Shown here: positions 25,456 to 35,582 of the stretch, piece after piece | Layout of the letters: the number at the start of each line of letters is the position of its first letter | Numbering within the stretch: position 1 is the first letter of the stretch | DNA from: Microbacterium candidum | GTDB taxonomy: Bacteria; Actinomycetota; Actinomycetes; Actinomycetales; Microbacteriaceae | Assembly: GCF_030315975.1 (NCBI RefSeq) | Contig: NZ_JASXSZ010000006.1 | Location: forward strand, 150,702-214,701 | DNA length: 64,000 bases | Direction of reading: 5' to 3' | Notes under the pieces: model-generated | What the model was told of the DNA's origin: nothing | The model's database searches: none | What the model saw: the letters and a program-made list of their open reading frames with translations, nothing else | Program-made: the position numbers and the translations under genes

Positions 25456-26001
25456 CTACGGCGTGGTCGACGGCGTCGGCGTCGGTGAGAGCGTCACGCC
25501 GTGGAGGATCGTCGGCGACGGGGTCGGCACGAGCGTCGCGTAGTACGGCAGGGTGCCGTCGAGGACCGGAAGGTGGATCGGAACGCCGTCGGCCTCGCCC
25601 GACTGGAAGACCACGGAGAGCGTCTTGCCCGGCTTCGTGTCGATGCCTGAGAGCAGGAGCGGGTCGGTGTTCTGCGCACCGTCGCCGAGGCTGACGGTGG
25701 AGTTCGCGGGGACGTCGATCTGCTCGGAGATCGAGGTGCCGGTCACGGCGACGTGGAGGGTCGCATCCTGATCGGTCTGGTTGACGATCGCCGCGACGAG
25801 GTTGCCGTCCGCGCCGTTCGCCGTCGCGATGATCATCGCGTTGCGGATCTGCAGCGGCGCGTTCGGCGCGTCCGGGACGTTGATGCCGTCCGACGGGGAG
25901 TAGGGGATCGTCGTGCCCTGCGGCGACAGCATGGCGCATCCGGAGGCCCCCAGGATGACGGCTGCACCGACGGCGATGGACGCGATGAGGCGCGATTTCA
26001 C
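25456..26001 (-). CDS. LpqE-like lipoprotein
   Basis: 181-residue putative lipoprotein. A signal peptide with lipobox GASGC (Cys at about residue 22) precedes a beta-rich domain resembling a copper-chaperone/Ig-like fold. The tail is Pro/Thr/Ser-rich (LSPTPTPSTTP). The GTG start at 26001 is chosen over an upstream in-frame ATG because AGGAGG lies four bases before it. In Mycobacterium lpqE also sits divergent from carD, which supports the assignment. Function unknown. Confidence 0.85.
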   Translation of the reverse strand: MKSRLIASIAVGAAVILGASGCAMLSPQGTTIPYSPSDGINVPDAPNAPLQIRNAMIIATANGADGNLVAAIVNQTDQDATLHVAVTGTSISEQIDVPANSTVSLGDGAQNTDPLLLSGIDTKPGKTLSVVFQSGEADGVPIHLPVLDGTLPYYATLVPTPSPTILHGVTLSPTPTPSTTP

Positions 26002-26144
26002 GGTTCCTCCTAGCGGACTCACGGCTTCACAAGCATTCTAGGGGGAACCGGCATCCTCCGACGTGCAGGGGGTCCCGGGTGCGGCGGCAAACCTTAGCGC
26101 ATGAGCCCTGTGGTATTCTTGATTGGCCGAAGGGACATAACTCC

Positions 26145-26627
26145 ATGCTTTTTGAGGTTGGCGAGACGGTCGTCTATCCGCACCACGGTGCCGCAACGAT
26201 CGCCGAAGTGAAGACTCGCGTCATCAAGGGTGAAGAGAAGGTCTATCTCAAGCTCCGTGTCACCCAGGGCGATCTCACCATCGAGGTTCCCGCCGACAAC
26301 GTCGACCTCGTCGGCGTTCGCGATGTGATCGGCAAAGAGGGCCTTGAGCGCGTCTTCGACGTGCTCCGTGCACCGTTCACCGAAGAGCCGACCAACTGGT
26401 CGCGCCGCTACAAGGCGAACCTTGAGAAGCTCGCCTCCGGCGACGTGATCAAGGTCAGCGAGGTCGTCCGCGACCTGTGGCGCCGTGACCAGGACCGTGG
26501 TCTCTCCGCTGGTGAGAAGCGCATGCTCGCGAAGGCACGTCAGATACTCGTGTCCGAGCTGGCGCTGGCCGAGAAGACCGACGAGGAGCAGGCCGGCCTG
26601 GTCCTCGACGAGGTTCTGGCTTCCTGA
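26145..26627 (+). CDS. carD: RNA polymerase-binding transcription factor CarD
   Basis: 160 residues, the standard size. CarD binds the RNA polymerase beta subunit and stabilises open complexes at rRNA and many other promoters. The N-terminal RID/Tudor domain is MLFEVGETVVYPHHGAATI; the C-terminal DNA-binding helices include EEPTNWSRRYKANLEKL. A ribosome site AAGGGA lies upstream. It opens the conserved carD-ispDF-cysS-rlmB neighbourhood, here interrupted by a protease gene. Confidence 0.97.
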   Translation: MLFEVGETVVYPHHGAATIAEVKTRVIKGEEKVYLKLRVTQGDLTIEVPADNVDLVGVRDVIGKEGLERVFDVLRAPFTEEPTNWSRRYKANLEKLASGDVIKVSEVVRDLWRRDQDRGLSAGEKRMLAKARQILVSELALAEKTDEEQAGLVLDEVLAS

Positions 26628-26636
26628 CACCCTCCG

Positions 26637-26675
26637 CGCGCCCTTCTCCTCGCATCGTGCGCGGAGAAGGGCGCG
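26637..26675. terminator. Terminator between carD and the S1C protease gene
   Basis: Perfect 13-bp arms CGCGCCCTTCTCC (26637-26649) and GGAGAAGGGCGCG (26663-26675), 13-nt loop, between convergent genes. Confidence 0.85.
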
Positions 26676-26693
26676 TGGCTTTGGCGGCGGCGC

Positions 26694-27908
26694 TCAGGCC
26701 GCCGGGCCGCTCGTCAGCGTGACGTCGGCGGTGTGCGACGCGCCCGACGTGTCGGTCCAGGTGATCCGGACCGTGTCGCCGGGGCGGTGAGCGGCGAGCG
26801 CTGCCGACAGGTCGTCTCCCGAGGAGATCGCCGTGCCGTCGACGCCCGTGATGACGTCGCCCTGCGCGAGGCCCGCAGACGCCGCCGGTGTGCCGTCGTA
26901 GACCGCGGCGACCTCGGCGCCGTCGGCGCTCGACTGCGCGGCCAGTCCGATCCCGAGGAACGCACGCGCGCCGATCGTGATGTTCGAGCCGCCCTGGCCG
27001 TTCTCGATCTGGTGGGCGATCGACAGAGCGGTGGAGATCGGGATGGCGTACCCGTCGGGCGTCGCCGAGTTCGTGGATGCCGCGGTGTCGATGCCGACGA
27101 TCTCGCCCGCGCTGTCGTACAGCGGGCCTCCCGAGTCGCCGGGCTGAATGTCGGCGTTCGTCTCGATGAGGCCGCTGAGGCTCTCGGACGGCGCGGACCC
27201 CTCGGCCTGCGTCGTGATCGAGGCGCCGGTCCCCGTCACCGTCCCGCTCGCCTGAACGAGCGTGCCGGTGCCGCCGGCGTTGCCCACGGCGGTCACCGCG
27301 TCGCCGGTCGAGACGCCCCCGCCAGAGTCGAGCTTGGCCGTGTCGAGCCCGGAGGCGCCCTGCAGCTTCAGCACGGCGACGTCGTCGGTCGCGTCGGTGC
27401 CGACGACGCTCGCTGTGTAGGTCGCGCCGGTCGACGGGATCGTGACCTCGATGCTCGTCGCCCCGGCGACGACGTGGTTGTTCGTGAGGATCTCACCAGA
27501 GCTCGACAGGACGATCCCCGTGCCGGCGGCCTGCGCCTGGTCGTACGCGAGGACGGTGTCGATGATGACGACGCCCTTCTGCTGGGCGTCGGTGGCCGTG
27601 GTGGTCGCGCCTGTCGGCGAGCCGGAGGAGCCGGCACCGCCGCCGTAGCCGCCGCCGGAACCGTAGCCGTATCCGTTCCCGGATCCGTACCCGCCGCCGT
27701 AGCCGTTCCCCGATCCGTATCCGTAGCCGTTCGAGAAGGCGGAGGCCCCGCCGTACCACGTGCTCTCGACGATCGACGAGTTCTTGGCTGCGGCATCGGC
27801 TGCGGCGTGCGAGACGCCTGCGCCGATGGCGATGCCTCCTGTGCACAGCGCCGCCGCGGCGACGCCGCCGGCGATCCATCCGGTCAGTCGGCGATGTGAA
27901 GTCTTCAT
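26694..27908 (-). CDS. Secreted/membrane S1C trypsin-like serine protease with PDZ domain
   Basis: 404-residue HtrA/PepD-type protease. A signal peptide or anchor helix (about 9-36) is followed by a Gly/Tyr/Ser/Asn low-complexity linker (about 55-92), then the protease domain with the full triad: His in TNNHVVAG, Asp in TDDVAVLKL and Ser in GDSGGPL. A C-terminal PDZ domain covers about 310-400 (FLGIGLAAQ ... AGLAQGDVITGVDG). The ATG at 27908 has GGGAG seven bases upstream. Expected to degrade misfolded exported proteins. Two 11-bp direct repeats (28015-28035) sit about 110 bp upstream and may be a response-regulator site. Confidence 0.92.
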   Translation of the reverse strand: MKTSHRRLTGWIAGGVAAAALCTGGIAIGAGVSHAAADAAAKNSSIVESTWYGGASAFSNGYGYGSGNGYGGGYGSGNGYGYGSGGGYGGGAGSSGSPTGATTTATDAQQKGVVIIDTVLAYDQAQAAGTGIVLSSSGEILTNNHVVAGATSIEVTIPSTGATYTASVVGTDATDDVAVLKLQGASGLDTAKLDSGGGVSTGDAVTAVGNAGGTGTLVQASGTVTGTGASITTQAEGSAPSESLSGLIETNADIQPGDSGGPLYDSAGEIVGIDTAASTNSATPDGYAIPISTALSIAHQIENGQGGSNITIGARAFLGIGLAAQSSADGAEVAAVYDGTPAASAGLAQGDVITGVDGTAISSGDDLSAALAAHRPGDTVRITWTDTSGASHTADVTLTSGPAA

Positions 27909-28014
27909 GATGGGCTCCCCGTGTTGCAGTTCGATGCGATTGCGGTGCAATGGGGATCAGTGCACACGGGTGCGCCGAACGAACCATCGGCGCAGGCCGA
28001 GGGGACTCGGAGCG

Positions 28015-28035
28015 GAAGCTATGCAGAAGCTATGC
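28015..28035. promoter_or_regulatory. Direct repeat GAAGCTATGC x2, 11-bp period
   Basis: GAAGCTATGC at 28015-28024 and again at 28026-28035, a perfect decamer repeated with the 11-bp period typical of OmpR-family binding sites, in the divergent gap between the S1C protease and ispDF. Regulator not identified. Confidence 0.5.
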
Positions 28036-28092
28036 GACGATGCCGCCCGACAGGCCGCTGACGACGCGGATTCCGTCGTCTAGATTCGGGAT

Positions 28093-29292
28093 GTGAGCAT
28101 CATCCCCGTTCCCCGTGTCGCGGTCATCGTCGTCGCGGCCGGCTCCGGCACCAGGCTCGGGGCGGAGGCTCCGAAGGCGTTCGTGGGCATCGACGGGCAC
28201 AGCATCCTGCGCCACTGCCTGCGAGGGGTGTTCGCCGGCCCGGCGGCCCAGGTCGTGATCGTGGCTCCCGCGGGGCGCGAGGGCGATGCGCTGACGGATG
28301 CGGAGACCGTCGGCCCCCGCGAGCTCGTCACGGTGGTGACGGGCGGGGCGACGCGCCAGGCGTCCGTCGCCGCGGGCCTCTCCGCCGTGTGGGCCGATGT
28401 CGAGGTCGTCCTCGTGCACGACGCGGCACGCGCGCTCACCCCGCCAGACGTCTTCGCCCGCGTGATCGACGCGGTGGACGCGACGGGCTGGGGCATCCTT
28501 CCCGTCCTCCCCGTCGTCGACACGATCAAGCGCGTCGACGGGGTGGAGGTCGTCGCGGGCGTCGACCGGTCGGAATTGGCGGCCGCACAGACGCCGCAGG
28601 GATTCCGACGCGAGGTGCTGGATGCGGCGTACGCGTCCGCCCCCGCCGAGTTCACCGACGACGCGGCGCTGGTGGCGGCATCCGGTCACCGCATCGGAAC
28701 CGTCGCAGGCTCCGAACGGTCGTTCAAGATCACGACGGCGGCGGATCTCGAGCGCGCGCGACTTCTCGTGGCGGGGGTTCCGGATGCAGCGCCGTCACCG
28801 CTCGGTGCACCCGCGACGGCCGCACCGCGGGTGGGCGTGGGGACCGACGTGCACGCGTACGGCGGTGACGGCCCGCTGTGGCTCGGCGGCCTCGAGTGGC
28901 CGGGGGAGCTGGCGCTGTCCGGACATTCCGACGGCGACGCGATCGCCCATGCGATCGTGGATGCGCTCCTCTCGGCCGCGGGGCTCGGCGACATCGGCAC
29001 GCACTTCGGCACCGATCATCCGGAATACGCCGGAGCACACGCCGACGTCTTCCTCGCCCGCACGCGTGCGCTGCTGGGCGAGGCGGGCTGGCGCATCGGC
29101 AATGTCGCCGTGCAGGTGCAGGCCAACCGCCCGCGCTTCTCCGTCCGCCGCGCGGAGTCGGAGCGAGCACTGTCCGCGGCGCTCGGCGGAGCGCCCGTCG
29201 CGGTGTCTGCGACGACCACCGACGGACTCGGCTTCCCGGGCCGGGGCGAGGGCGTCTCCGTCTTCGCAGTCGCTCTCGTCGTCCCGGCGTGA
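28093..29292 (+). CDS. ispDF: Bifunctional IspD/IspF (MEP isoprenoid pathway)
   Basis: 399-residue fusion. The N-terminal IspD (about 8-235, cytidylyltransferase) has AAGSGTRLG and HDAARALTP. The C-terminal IspF (about 243-399, MECDP synthase) has GVGTDVHAYG with the zinc-binding D-x-H and LSGHSDGDAIAHA. They catalyse the third and fifth MEP-pathway steps. Mycobacterium keeps them as separate adjacent genes, so fusion is a lineage trait. GTG start, 6 bp after TAGATT (28081-28086), again the leaderless spacing. Divergent from the protease. Confidence 0.96.
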   Translation: MSIIPVPRVAVIVVAAGSGTRLGAEAPKAFVGIDGHSILRHCLRGVFAGPAAQVVIVAPAGREGDALTDAETVGPRELVTVVTGGATRQASVAAGLSAVWADVEVVLVHDAARALTPPDVFARVIDAVDATGWGILPVLPVVDTIKRVDGVEVVAGVDRSELAAAQTPQGFRREVLDAAYASAPAEFTDDAALVAASGHRIGTVAGSERSFKITTAADLERARLLVAGVPDAAPSPLGAPATAAPRVGVGTDVHAYGGDGPLWLGGLEWPGELALSGHSDGDAIAHAIVDALLSAAGLGDIGTHFGTDHPEYAGAHADVFLARTRALLGEAGWRIGNVAVQVQANRPRFSVRRAESERALSAALGGAPVAVSATTTDGLGFPGRGEGVSVFAVALVVPA

Positions 29293-29407
29293 GCCGCGGA
29301 TCGGTGTGCGCGCCGTGTCGGGTTTGACAGTCGGACGTCCGGCGACGCTACGATTTCGTATGTCAGTGGGGAGCGCCGGGTCTCGGCGGGGAGAGGGAGC
29401 TGGCTCG

Positions 29408-29818
29408 ATGCGACGCGCAGCAGGTGTTCTCGTGATAGCGGGCGTTCTGATGTTGGCCGGATGCGGTGCGAACGGGAACCCCGGTCCCGTCACCGTCCCG
29501 AGCGAGCGACCGGCGGTCACGTCCATCGACGACGCCGTGAACGCCATCGGCTGCACCGCAGAGGGCACGGGTTCGCCGTTGGGCGGATGGGTCTCGCCCG
29601 CCGCGCGGGCGGCCGTCGACTCGCGGTCGTGCCTGCCCGTCGGCAGCACGAAGCCGATCTTCCTCTACGAGTACGACAACTCCGCCGGCGCAGCCGACGC
29701 CCTCGCGCAGGGCGAGCTGGGGGACACCAACGATCTGACCTTCACCCAGGCGGGTCCTGTCGTGCTCGTCACCACGAACGCCGACTCGACGGCGATCGTC
29801 CGGGCGCGCCTGCCCTGA
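29408..29818 (+). CDS. Small lipoprotein of unknown function
   Basis: 136 residues. Signal peptide MRRAAGVLVIAGVLML with lipobox LAGC (Cys19), then a short mature domain with two further cysteines (about residues 50 and 79) that may form a disulphide. The ATG at 29408 follows GAGGGAG at good spacing and gives a compact lipoprotein signal. An alternative ATG at 29360, 5 bp after TACGAT, would add a 16-residue Ser/Gly/Arg-rich extension. No family recognised. Confidence 0.75.
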   Translation: MRRAAGVLVIAGVLMLAGCGANGNPGPVTVPSERPAVTSIDDAVNAIGCTAEGTGSPLGGWVSPAARAAVDSRSCLPVGSTKPIFLYEYDNSAGAADALAQGELGDTNDLTFTQAGPVVLVTTNADSTAIVRARLP

Positions 29819-29860
29819 GCCGGTCGTCTTTGAGCCGGCGGGACAGCTGAGAGTCGCGCG

Positions 29861-30328
29861 TCACAGGCTGCGGGTCATGAAGACCGAGAACGGGTCCTCG
29901 ACGTACCCGTCGAACGGCTCGCAGTACACGAATCCCTCGCTCGCGTAGAGACCGCGGGCGGCGTCGAAGTCCGGCGTCGTGCCGGTCTCCAGCCACAGCG
30001 AGCGGACGCCGCGGGTGGCCGCATCCGTCATGATGTGTCGCAGCACCGCCCTGCCGACACCCTGTCCGAGATGTCCGCCGGCGACGCGCATCGACTTCAG
30101 CTCGCCGCGTTCGGGGTCGATCTCCTTGAGTGCGCCGACGCCGGCGAGGTCTTCGTCGATCCACGCCGACCAGACCGTGACGCCGGGGGCGCGCAGCGCG
30201 TCGACGTCGAGCGCATGCACGCTGCAGGCGGGGGAGGAGGCGTGCATCCCCTCCAGGTGCGCGGCGATGAGCGCGCGGACGTCCTCCGACGAGAGGTCGT
30301 CGACGCGGATCTCGATGGCAGGTTTCAT
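29861..30328 (-). CDS. GNAT-family N-acetyltransferase
   Basis: 155 residues with a single GNAT domain. The acetyl-CoA pyrophosphate-binding loop is GGHLGQGVGRAVL (Q/R-x2-G-x-G/A), preceded by the beta-4 strand GELKSMRV. The C-terminal FVYCEPFDGYVEDPFSVFM resembles the PhnO/YpeA-like subgroup. Substrate unknown. Divergent from cysS, convergent with the small lipoprotein gene. Confidence 0.88.
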   Translation of the reverse strand: MKPAIEIRVDDLSSEDVRALIAAHLEGMHASSPACSVHALDVDALRAPGVTVWSAWIDEDLAGVGALKEIDPERGELKSMRVAGGHLGQGVGRAVLRHIMTDAATRGVRSLWLETGTTPDFDAARGLYASEGFVYCEPFDGYVEDPFSVFMTRSL

Positions 30329-30406
30329 GAGCGTGACGATAGCCGCGCCATGTTTCGCGCAGGAAACAGCCGGGGATGGGCTCCGGCCCGCCGGTAGGCT
30401 TGACCG

Positions 30407-31808
<1,402 letters not shown>

Positions 31809-31816
<8 letters not shown>

Positions 31817-32792
31817 GCCAGGACGCCCCGGCGCGGGCAACAGCAAGAAGAAGGGCGCCACGAAGGGCACCGGCGGCCTCGGCCGCAAGGCGCTCGAGGG
31901 TAAGGGCCCGACCCCGAAGGCGGAGGACCGCGCCTGGCACGTCGCCGGCAAGCGGAAGGCCGCACAGGAGCGCTTCGTCGCCGCGGGCGGCAAGCCCAAG
32001 GCGAAGCAGTCGAACATGAACCGCAGCTCGCGGTCGAAGGCGAGCGACGACACCGAGACGGTGACGGGCCGCAACTCGGTGCTCGAGGCGCTGCGCGCGA
32101 AGATCCCCGCGACCGCGATGTACATCGCCCAGCGCGTGGAGATGGACGATCGCGTCAAGGAGATGCTGGCGATCGCGTCGCACCGGGAGATCCCGGTGCT
32201 CGAGGTCACGCGTCCCGAGCTCGACCGGATGGCCGGCTTCGACGGCGTGCACCAGGGCGTCGCGCTGAAGGTCCCGCCGTACGAGTACGCGCACCCGCAG
32301 GACGTGCTGGAGCAGGTCATCGACCGCGACGAGACGCCGCTGTTCGTGGCGCTCGACGGTGTCACGGATCCGCGCAACCTCGGGGCGATCATCCGGTCGA
32401 CCGCCGCGTTCGGCGGGCACGCGGTCATCGTGCCGCAGCGCCGCTCCGCCGGTGTCACCTCCGCCGCGTGGAAGACGAGCGCGGGAGCGGCCGCCCGCAT
32501 CCCCGTCGCCATCGCCGCCAACCTGACGACGATGCTCAAGGAGTTCAAGAAGCAGGGCGTCTTCGTCCTCGGCCTCGACGGCGGGGGAGACGTGTCGCTG
32601 CCGAGCCTCGAGCTCGCCGACCGCCCCGTCGTCATCGTGGTCGGCTCCGAGGGCAAGGGACTGTCGCGCCTCGTGACCGAGACGTGCGACCAGATCGTCT
32701 CGATCCCGATCTCCGCCGCCACGGAGTCGCTCAACGCCGGCATCGCCGCATCCGTCGCCCTGTACCAGGTGTCGACGATGCGCGCCGGCTGA
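31809..32792 (+). CDS. rlmB: 23S rRNA (guanosine-2'-O-)-methyltransferase RlmB
   Basis: 327 residues. SpoU/TrmH-type knotted methyltransferase that modifies 23S rRNA (G2251 in E. coli). An unusually basic, Gly/Lys-rich N-terminal tail (about 1-75) precedes the substrate-binding domain (VTGRNSVLEALRAK) and the SPOUT domain: DGVTDPRNLGAIIRST, VVGSEGKGLSRLV and PISAATESLNAGIAASV. The start at 31809 lies within the end of cysS. Confidence 0.94.
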
Positions 32793-32814
32793 ACCACACG
32801 TCGAAAGGCAGGAC

Positions 32815-33432
32815 ATGGCGCGCATCGCCGTCATCGGAGGATCCGGCTACGCCGGTCGCAGCATCATCGCGGAGGCGGTGAGCCGCGGCCACACGGTGCT
32901 GGCGGTCGCGCGCCGCGTCCCGTCCGAGCGCCACGCCGGCGCGATCTACATCGAGGGCTCGCTGACCGACGTGCCCGACCTCGTTGCGCAGCTCATCGGC
33001 GTCGACGTCGTCGTGTCGGCGGTCGCGCCGCGGGGCGACATGCTCGGCCTCGTGCGCCCGAACATCACGGCACTCGTCACCTACCTGCCGGACGACGTCC
33101 GGGTGGGCGTCATCGGGGGAGCGGTGAGCGCGCTCGTCACGCCCGAGGGGGAGCGCCTCGTCGATCTGCCCTCGGTCGCCGACGAGTACATGCCGGAAGC
33201 GCTCGAATCGGTCGGCATCCTCGACGATCTCAAGGCCGGCCCGAGCTCCCTCGACTGGTTCCACCTCCGCCCGACCGGCGGCTTCGAGGGATGGGATGCG
33301 GAGGACCGCTCCGAGGCCGACGGCGGTTGGATCGTCACGGATGCCGAGGGCGAAGCGCACACGGACAGCGCGGACCTCGCCGTCGCCGTCGTCGACGAGA
33401 TCGAGCAGCCGCGCCGCACGCGCACCGCCTGA
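32815..33432 (+). CDS. NAD(P)-binding Rossmann-fold protein, paralogue 1
   Basis: 205 residues, atypical SDR/NmrA-like protein. The dinucleotide-binding motif is GGSGYAG at residues 8-14, and VSAVAPRGDM follows strand 4. No Tyr-x3-Lys catalytic pair is obvious, so it may be a redox sensor or reductase of unknown substrate. A near-paralogue follows 130 bp downstream, indicating tandem duplication. 22 bp after rlmB. Confidence 0.85.
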   Translation: MARIAVIGGSGYAGRSIIAEAVSRGHTVLAVARRVPSERHAGAIYIEGSLTDVPDLVAQLIGVDVVVSAVAPRGDMLGLVRPNITALVTYLPDDVRVGVIGGAVSALVTPEGERLVDLPSVADEYMPEALESVGILDDLKAGPSSLDWFHLRPTGGFEGWDAEDRSEADGGWIVTDAEGEAHTDSADLAVAVVDEIEQPRRTRTA

Positions 33433-33562
33433 CGACGGCGTCGCCCCGGCCGCGCCGATGTGCACGGGCCATGACTCTCAGCGCATTCATCGGAATGCAG
33501 GTTCGCGCACCGTGTTGGACTTGACGGATGCCGCCACCCTGGCGGCGCGAAGGAGTTCGAGC

Positions 33563-34201
33563 ATGGCCCGCATCATCGTCATCGGAGGCACCGGATACGC
33601 CGGTGGCCACATCGCCGCGGAGGCCGCATCCCGCGGACATGAGGTCGTCTCCGTGTCCCGCACGGCGCCCGAGGCGAAGGTCGACGGCGTCGACTACGTG
33701 CAGGGCGACGTGCTGGATGCGGCATCCCTCGCCGACACGTTCGACGGTGCCGATGTGGTCGTCTCCGCCATCTCGCCTCGCGGCGACATGACGGATTCGG
33801 GTCTGGACGCGGTCCGCGCGCTCGTCGGCGCGCTGTCCGGGACGCCGACGCGTCTCGGCGTCGTCGGTGGTGCGATGGGCAGCCTCGCCGCCCCCGGTGG
33901 ACCGCGCCTGTGGGACCTCGGAGTGCCCGAGGAATACCGCCACGAGGCGCAGTTCGGCATGGACTCGCTGGACATCCTGCAGGAGACCGCCGACCTCGAC
34001 TGGTTCTACGTGCACCCGCCGAAGGTGTTCGGCGGGTGGGTCCCCGGCGAGCGCACGGGCGTCTACCGCGACGGCGGCGACGTCTTCGTCGAGGACGCCG
34101 ACGGCAACTCCTACATCTCCGGCGCCGACTACGCCGTCGCGTTCGTCGACGAGATCGAGAACGGCAAGCACCGCCGCGAGCGGTTCACCGTCGGCTACTG
34201 A
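33563..34201 (+). CDS. NAD(P)-binding Rossmann-fold protein, paralogue 2
   Basis: 212 residues, paralogous to the preceding gene: GGTGYAG at 8-14 and SAISPRGDMTDSG align with paralogue 1, and the final segment SGADYAVAFVDEIENGKH matches DSADLAVAVVDEIEQPR. NAD(P)H-dependent reductase/epimerase-like; substrate unknown. The ribosome site AAGGAG lies before the ATG at 33563. The 130-bp gap before it contains TTGACG and may hold a separate promoter. Confidence 0.87.
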   Translation: MARIIVIGGTGYAGGHIAAEAASRGHEVVSVSRTAPEAKVDGVDYVQGDVLDAASLADTFDGADVVVSAISPRGDMTDSGLDAVRALVGALSGTPTRLGVVGGAMGSLAAPGGPRLWDLGVPEEYRHEAQFGMDSLDILQETADLDWFYVHPPKVFGGWVPGERTGVYRDGGDVFVEDADGNSYISGADYAVAFVDEIENGKHRRERFTVGY

Positions 34202-34207
34202 CGGAGA

Positions 34208-35503
34208 TCAGACCAGGTCGCGCCAGTCGATCTCATCCCCGTCCTCCGCGTCAGCGCCGAGGACGGGGATCGACAGCGTCTCGGTCGGCGGGCCCATGAT
34301 GGTCGCCTCGTCACGGCGATGGCGCAGCACCTCGTCGATGTAGCTCGTCAGGGCCTCGGCGAGCGGGACCGACCGTCCCTGCGCCTGCGACATGTACCAG
34401 CGGTGCTCCAGCATCTGGTGGAAGACCTCCGCCGGCTCGAGCTTCGCACGCAGATCGAACGGGATGGCGCGCACGATCGGCTCGAAGACGCGCGTGAGCC
34501 ATTCGTGGGCGACCATCTCCTCGTCCTCGCCGCCGCGGCCCGTGCGGGCACGGTACTCGTCGAGGTCGTTGAGGAGCCGCCTGGCCTGGTTCTCCTCGAC
34601 GTCGAGGCCGGTCAGTCGGAGGAGCCGGCGCTGGTGATGGCCGGCATCCACCACCTTCGGCTGGATCGACACGCGCGTGCCGTCGGGCGTCGCCTGGATC
34701 GACATCTCATCGATGTCGAAGCCGAGGTCGTTCAGGCGCTGGACGCGCTCGGTGATCCGCCACGCCTCGTTCGCGGCGAAGGTCTCCTGGTCGGTGAGCG
34801 CCGCCCACAGAGAGGCGTATGCCGACATGATGCCGTCCGCGATCTCGACGGCGTCGACGCCGCGCTCGAGGCGCCCGCCCGCTTCGAGGTCCATGATCTC
34901 GCCCGCGATGTTGGTGCGCGCGATCTCGAGGTCGTGCGCCCGCTGGCCCGCCGTAAGGCCGGTCTCATGGAGCTCGCCGGTCTCGGCATCGACGAGATAG
35001 GCGGCGAAGGCACCCGCATCCCGCCGGAAGAGCGTGTTGGAGAGGGACACGTCGCCCCAGAAGAACCCCACGTTGTGCAGCCGCACGAGAAGCGCGGCGA
35101 GGGCGTCCACGAGGCGCGTCGCGGTGTCCGGACGCAGCACCTGGGTGAACAGGGCCCGGTACGGGAGCGAGAACCGCAGGTGCGCGGTGACGAGGGCCGC
35201 GGGAAGCGGTGAGCCCGCCGCATCCGTCCGTCCTGCGATGACCGCGACGCGCTCGACGCAGGGGACGTCGAGGCGATGCAGGTTGCCGAGCATCTCGTAC
35301 TCGCGTCGCGCCATCTCCTCCGTCGTCTCCTTGATGGCGACCACGTGACCGGACAGGTTCGCGAAGCGCACCAGGTGGCGGGAGATGCCCTTGGGCAGGT
35401 ACACGATCTCCCGCTTGGACCAGTCGGCGAGAGGCGTCGACCACGGCAGCGCGAGCAGCGCGGGATCGATGGCGCTCGCGGTGATGCTGAGGGCGTCAGG
35501 CAT
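34208..35503 (-). CDS. DUF4032 protein with kinase-like fold
   Basis: 431 residues, actinobacterial DUF4032 family. The N-terminal 260 residues look like an atypical protein/lipopolysaccharide-kinase fold: an invariant-lysine candidate in VVAIKETTEEMA with the downstream Glu, a catalytic-loop-like WGDVSLSNTLF and a DFG-like LVDAETGEL. The C-terminal half (DUF4032 proper) is helical and charged. Substrate unknown. It converges on the paralogue pair and is followed upstream by a terminator separating it from the ugpC gene. Confidence 0.88.
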   Translation of the reverse strand: MPDALSITASAIDPALLALPWSTPLADWSKREIVYLPKGISRHLVRFANLSGHVVAIKETTEEMARREYEMLGNLHRLDVPCVERVAVIAGRTDAAGSPLPAALVTAHLRFSLPYRALFTQVLRPDTATRLVDALAALLVRLHNVGFFWGDVSLSNTLFRRDAGAFAAYLVDAETGELHETGLTAGQRAHDLEIARTNIAGEIMDLEAGGRLERGVDAVEIADGIMSAYASLWAALTDQETFAANEAWRITERVQRLNDLGFDIDEMSIQATPDGTRVSIQPKVVDAGHHQRRLLRLTGLDVEENQARRLLNDLDEYRARTGRGGEDEEMVAHEWLTRVFEPIVRAIPFDLRAKLEPAEVFHQMLEHRWYMSQAQGRSVPLAEALTSYIDEVLRHRRDEATIMGPPTETLSIPVLGADAEDGDEIDWRDLV

Positions 35504-35527
35504 GTGGTCCTCCCGGGTCTTCAGACG

Positions 35528-35565
35528 GATGCGGCGCGGGGGATGTGCATCCCCCGCGCCGCATC
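35528..35565. terminator. Terminator downstream of ugpC
   Basis: Perfect 18-bp arms (GATGCGGCGCGGGGGATG at 35528-35545 and its complement at 35548-35565). It terminates the leftward ugpC transcript before the DUF4032 gene. Confidence 0.85.
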
Positions 35566-35582
35566 GCGTACTCAGAAGTGTG

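Noticed and set aside
26145..26627. TRCF-like helicase fragment (CarD shares its RID domain)
   Set aside because: Full-length 160-residue CarD with its own C-terminal helical domain and conserved neighbours.
32815..34201. Recent gene duplication by a mobile element for the two NAD(P)-binding paralogues
   Set aside because: The copies are well diverged and no inverted repeats or transposase flank them; an old tandem duplication is enough.
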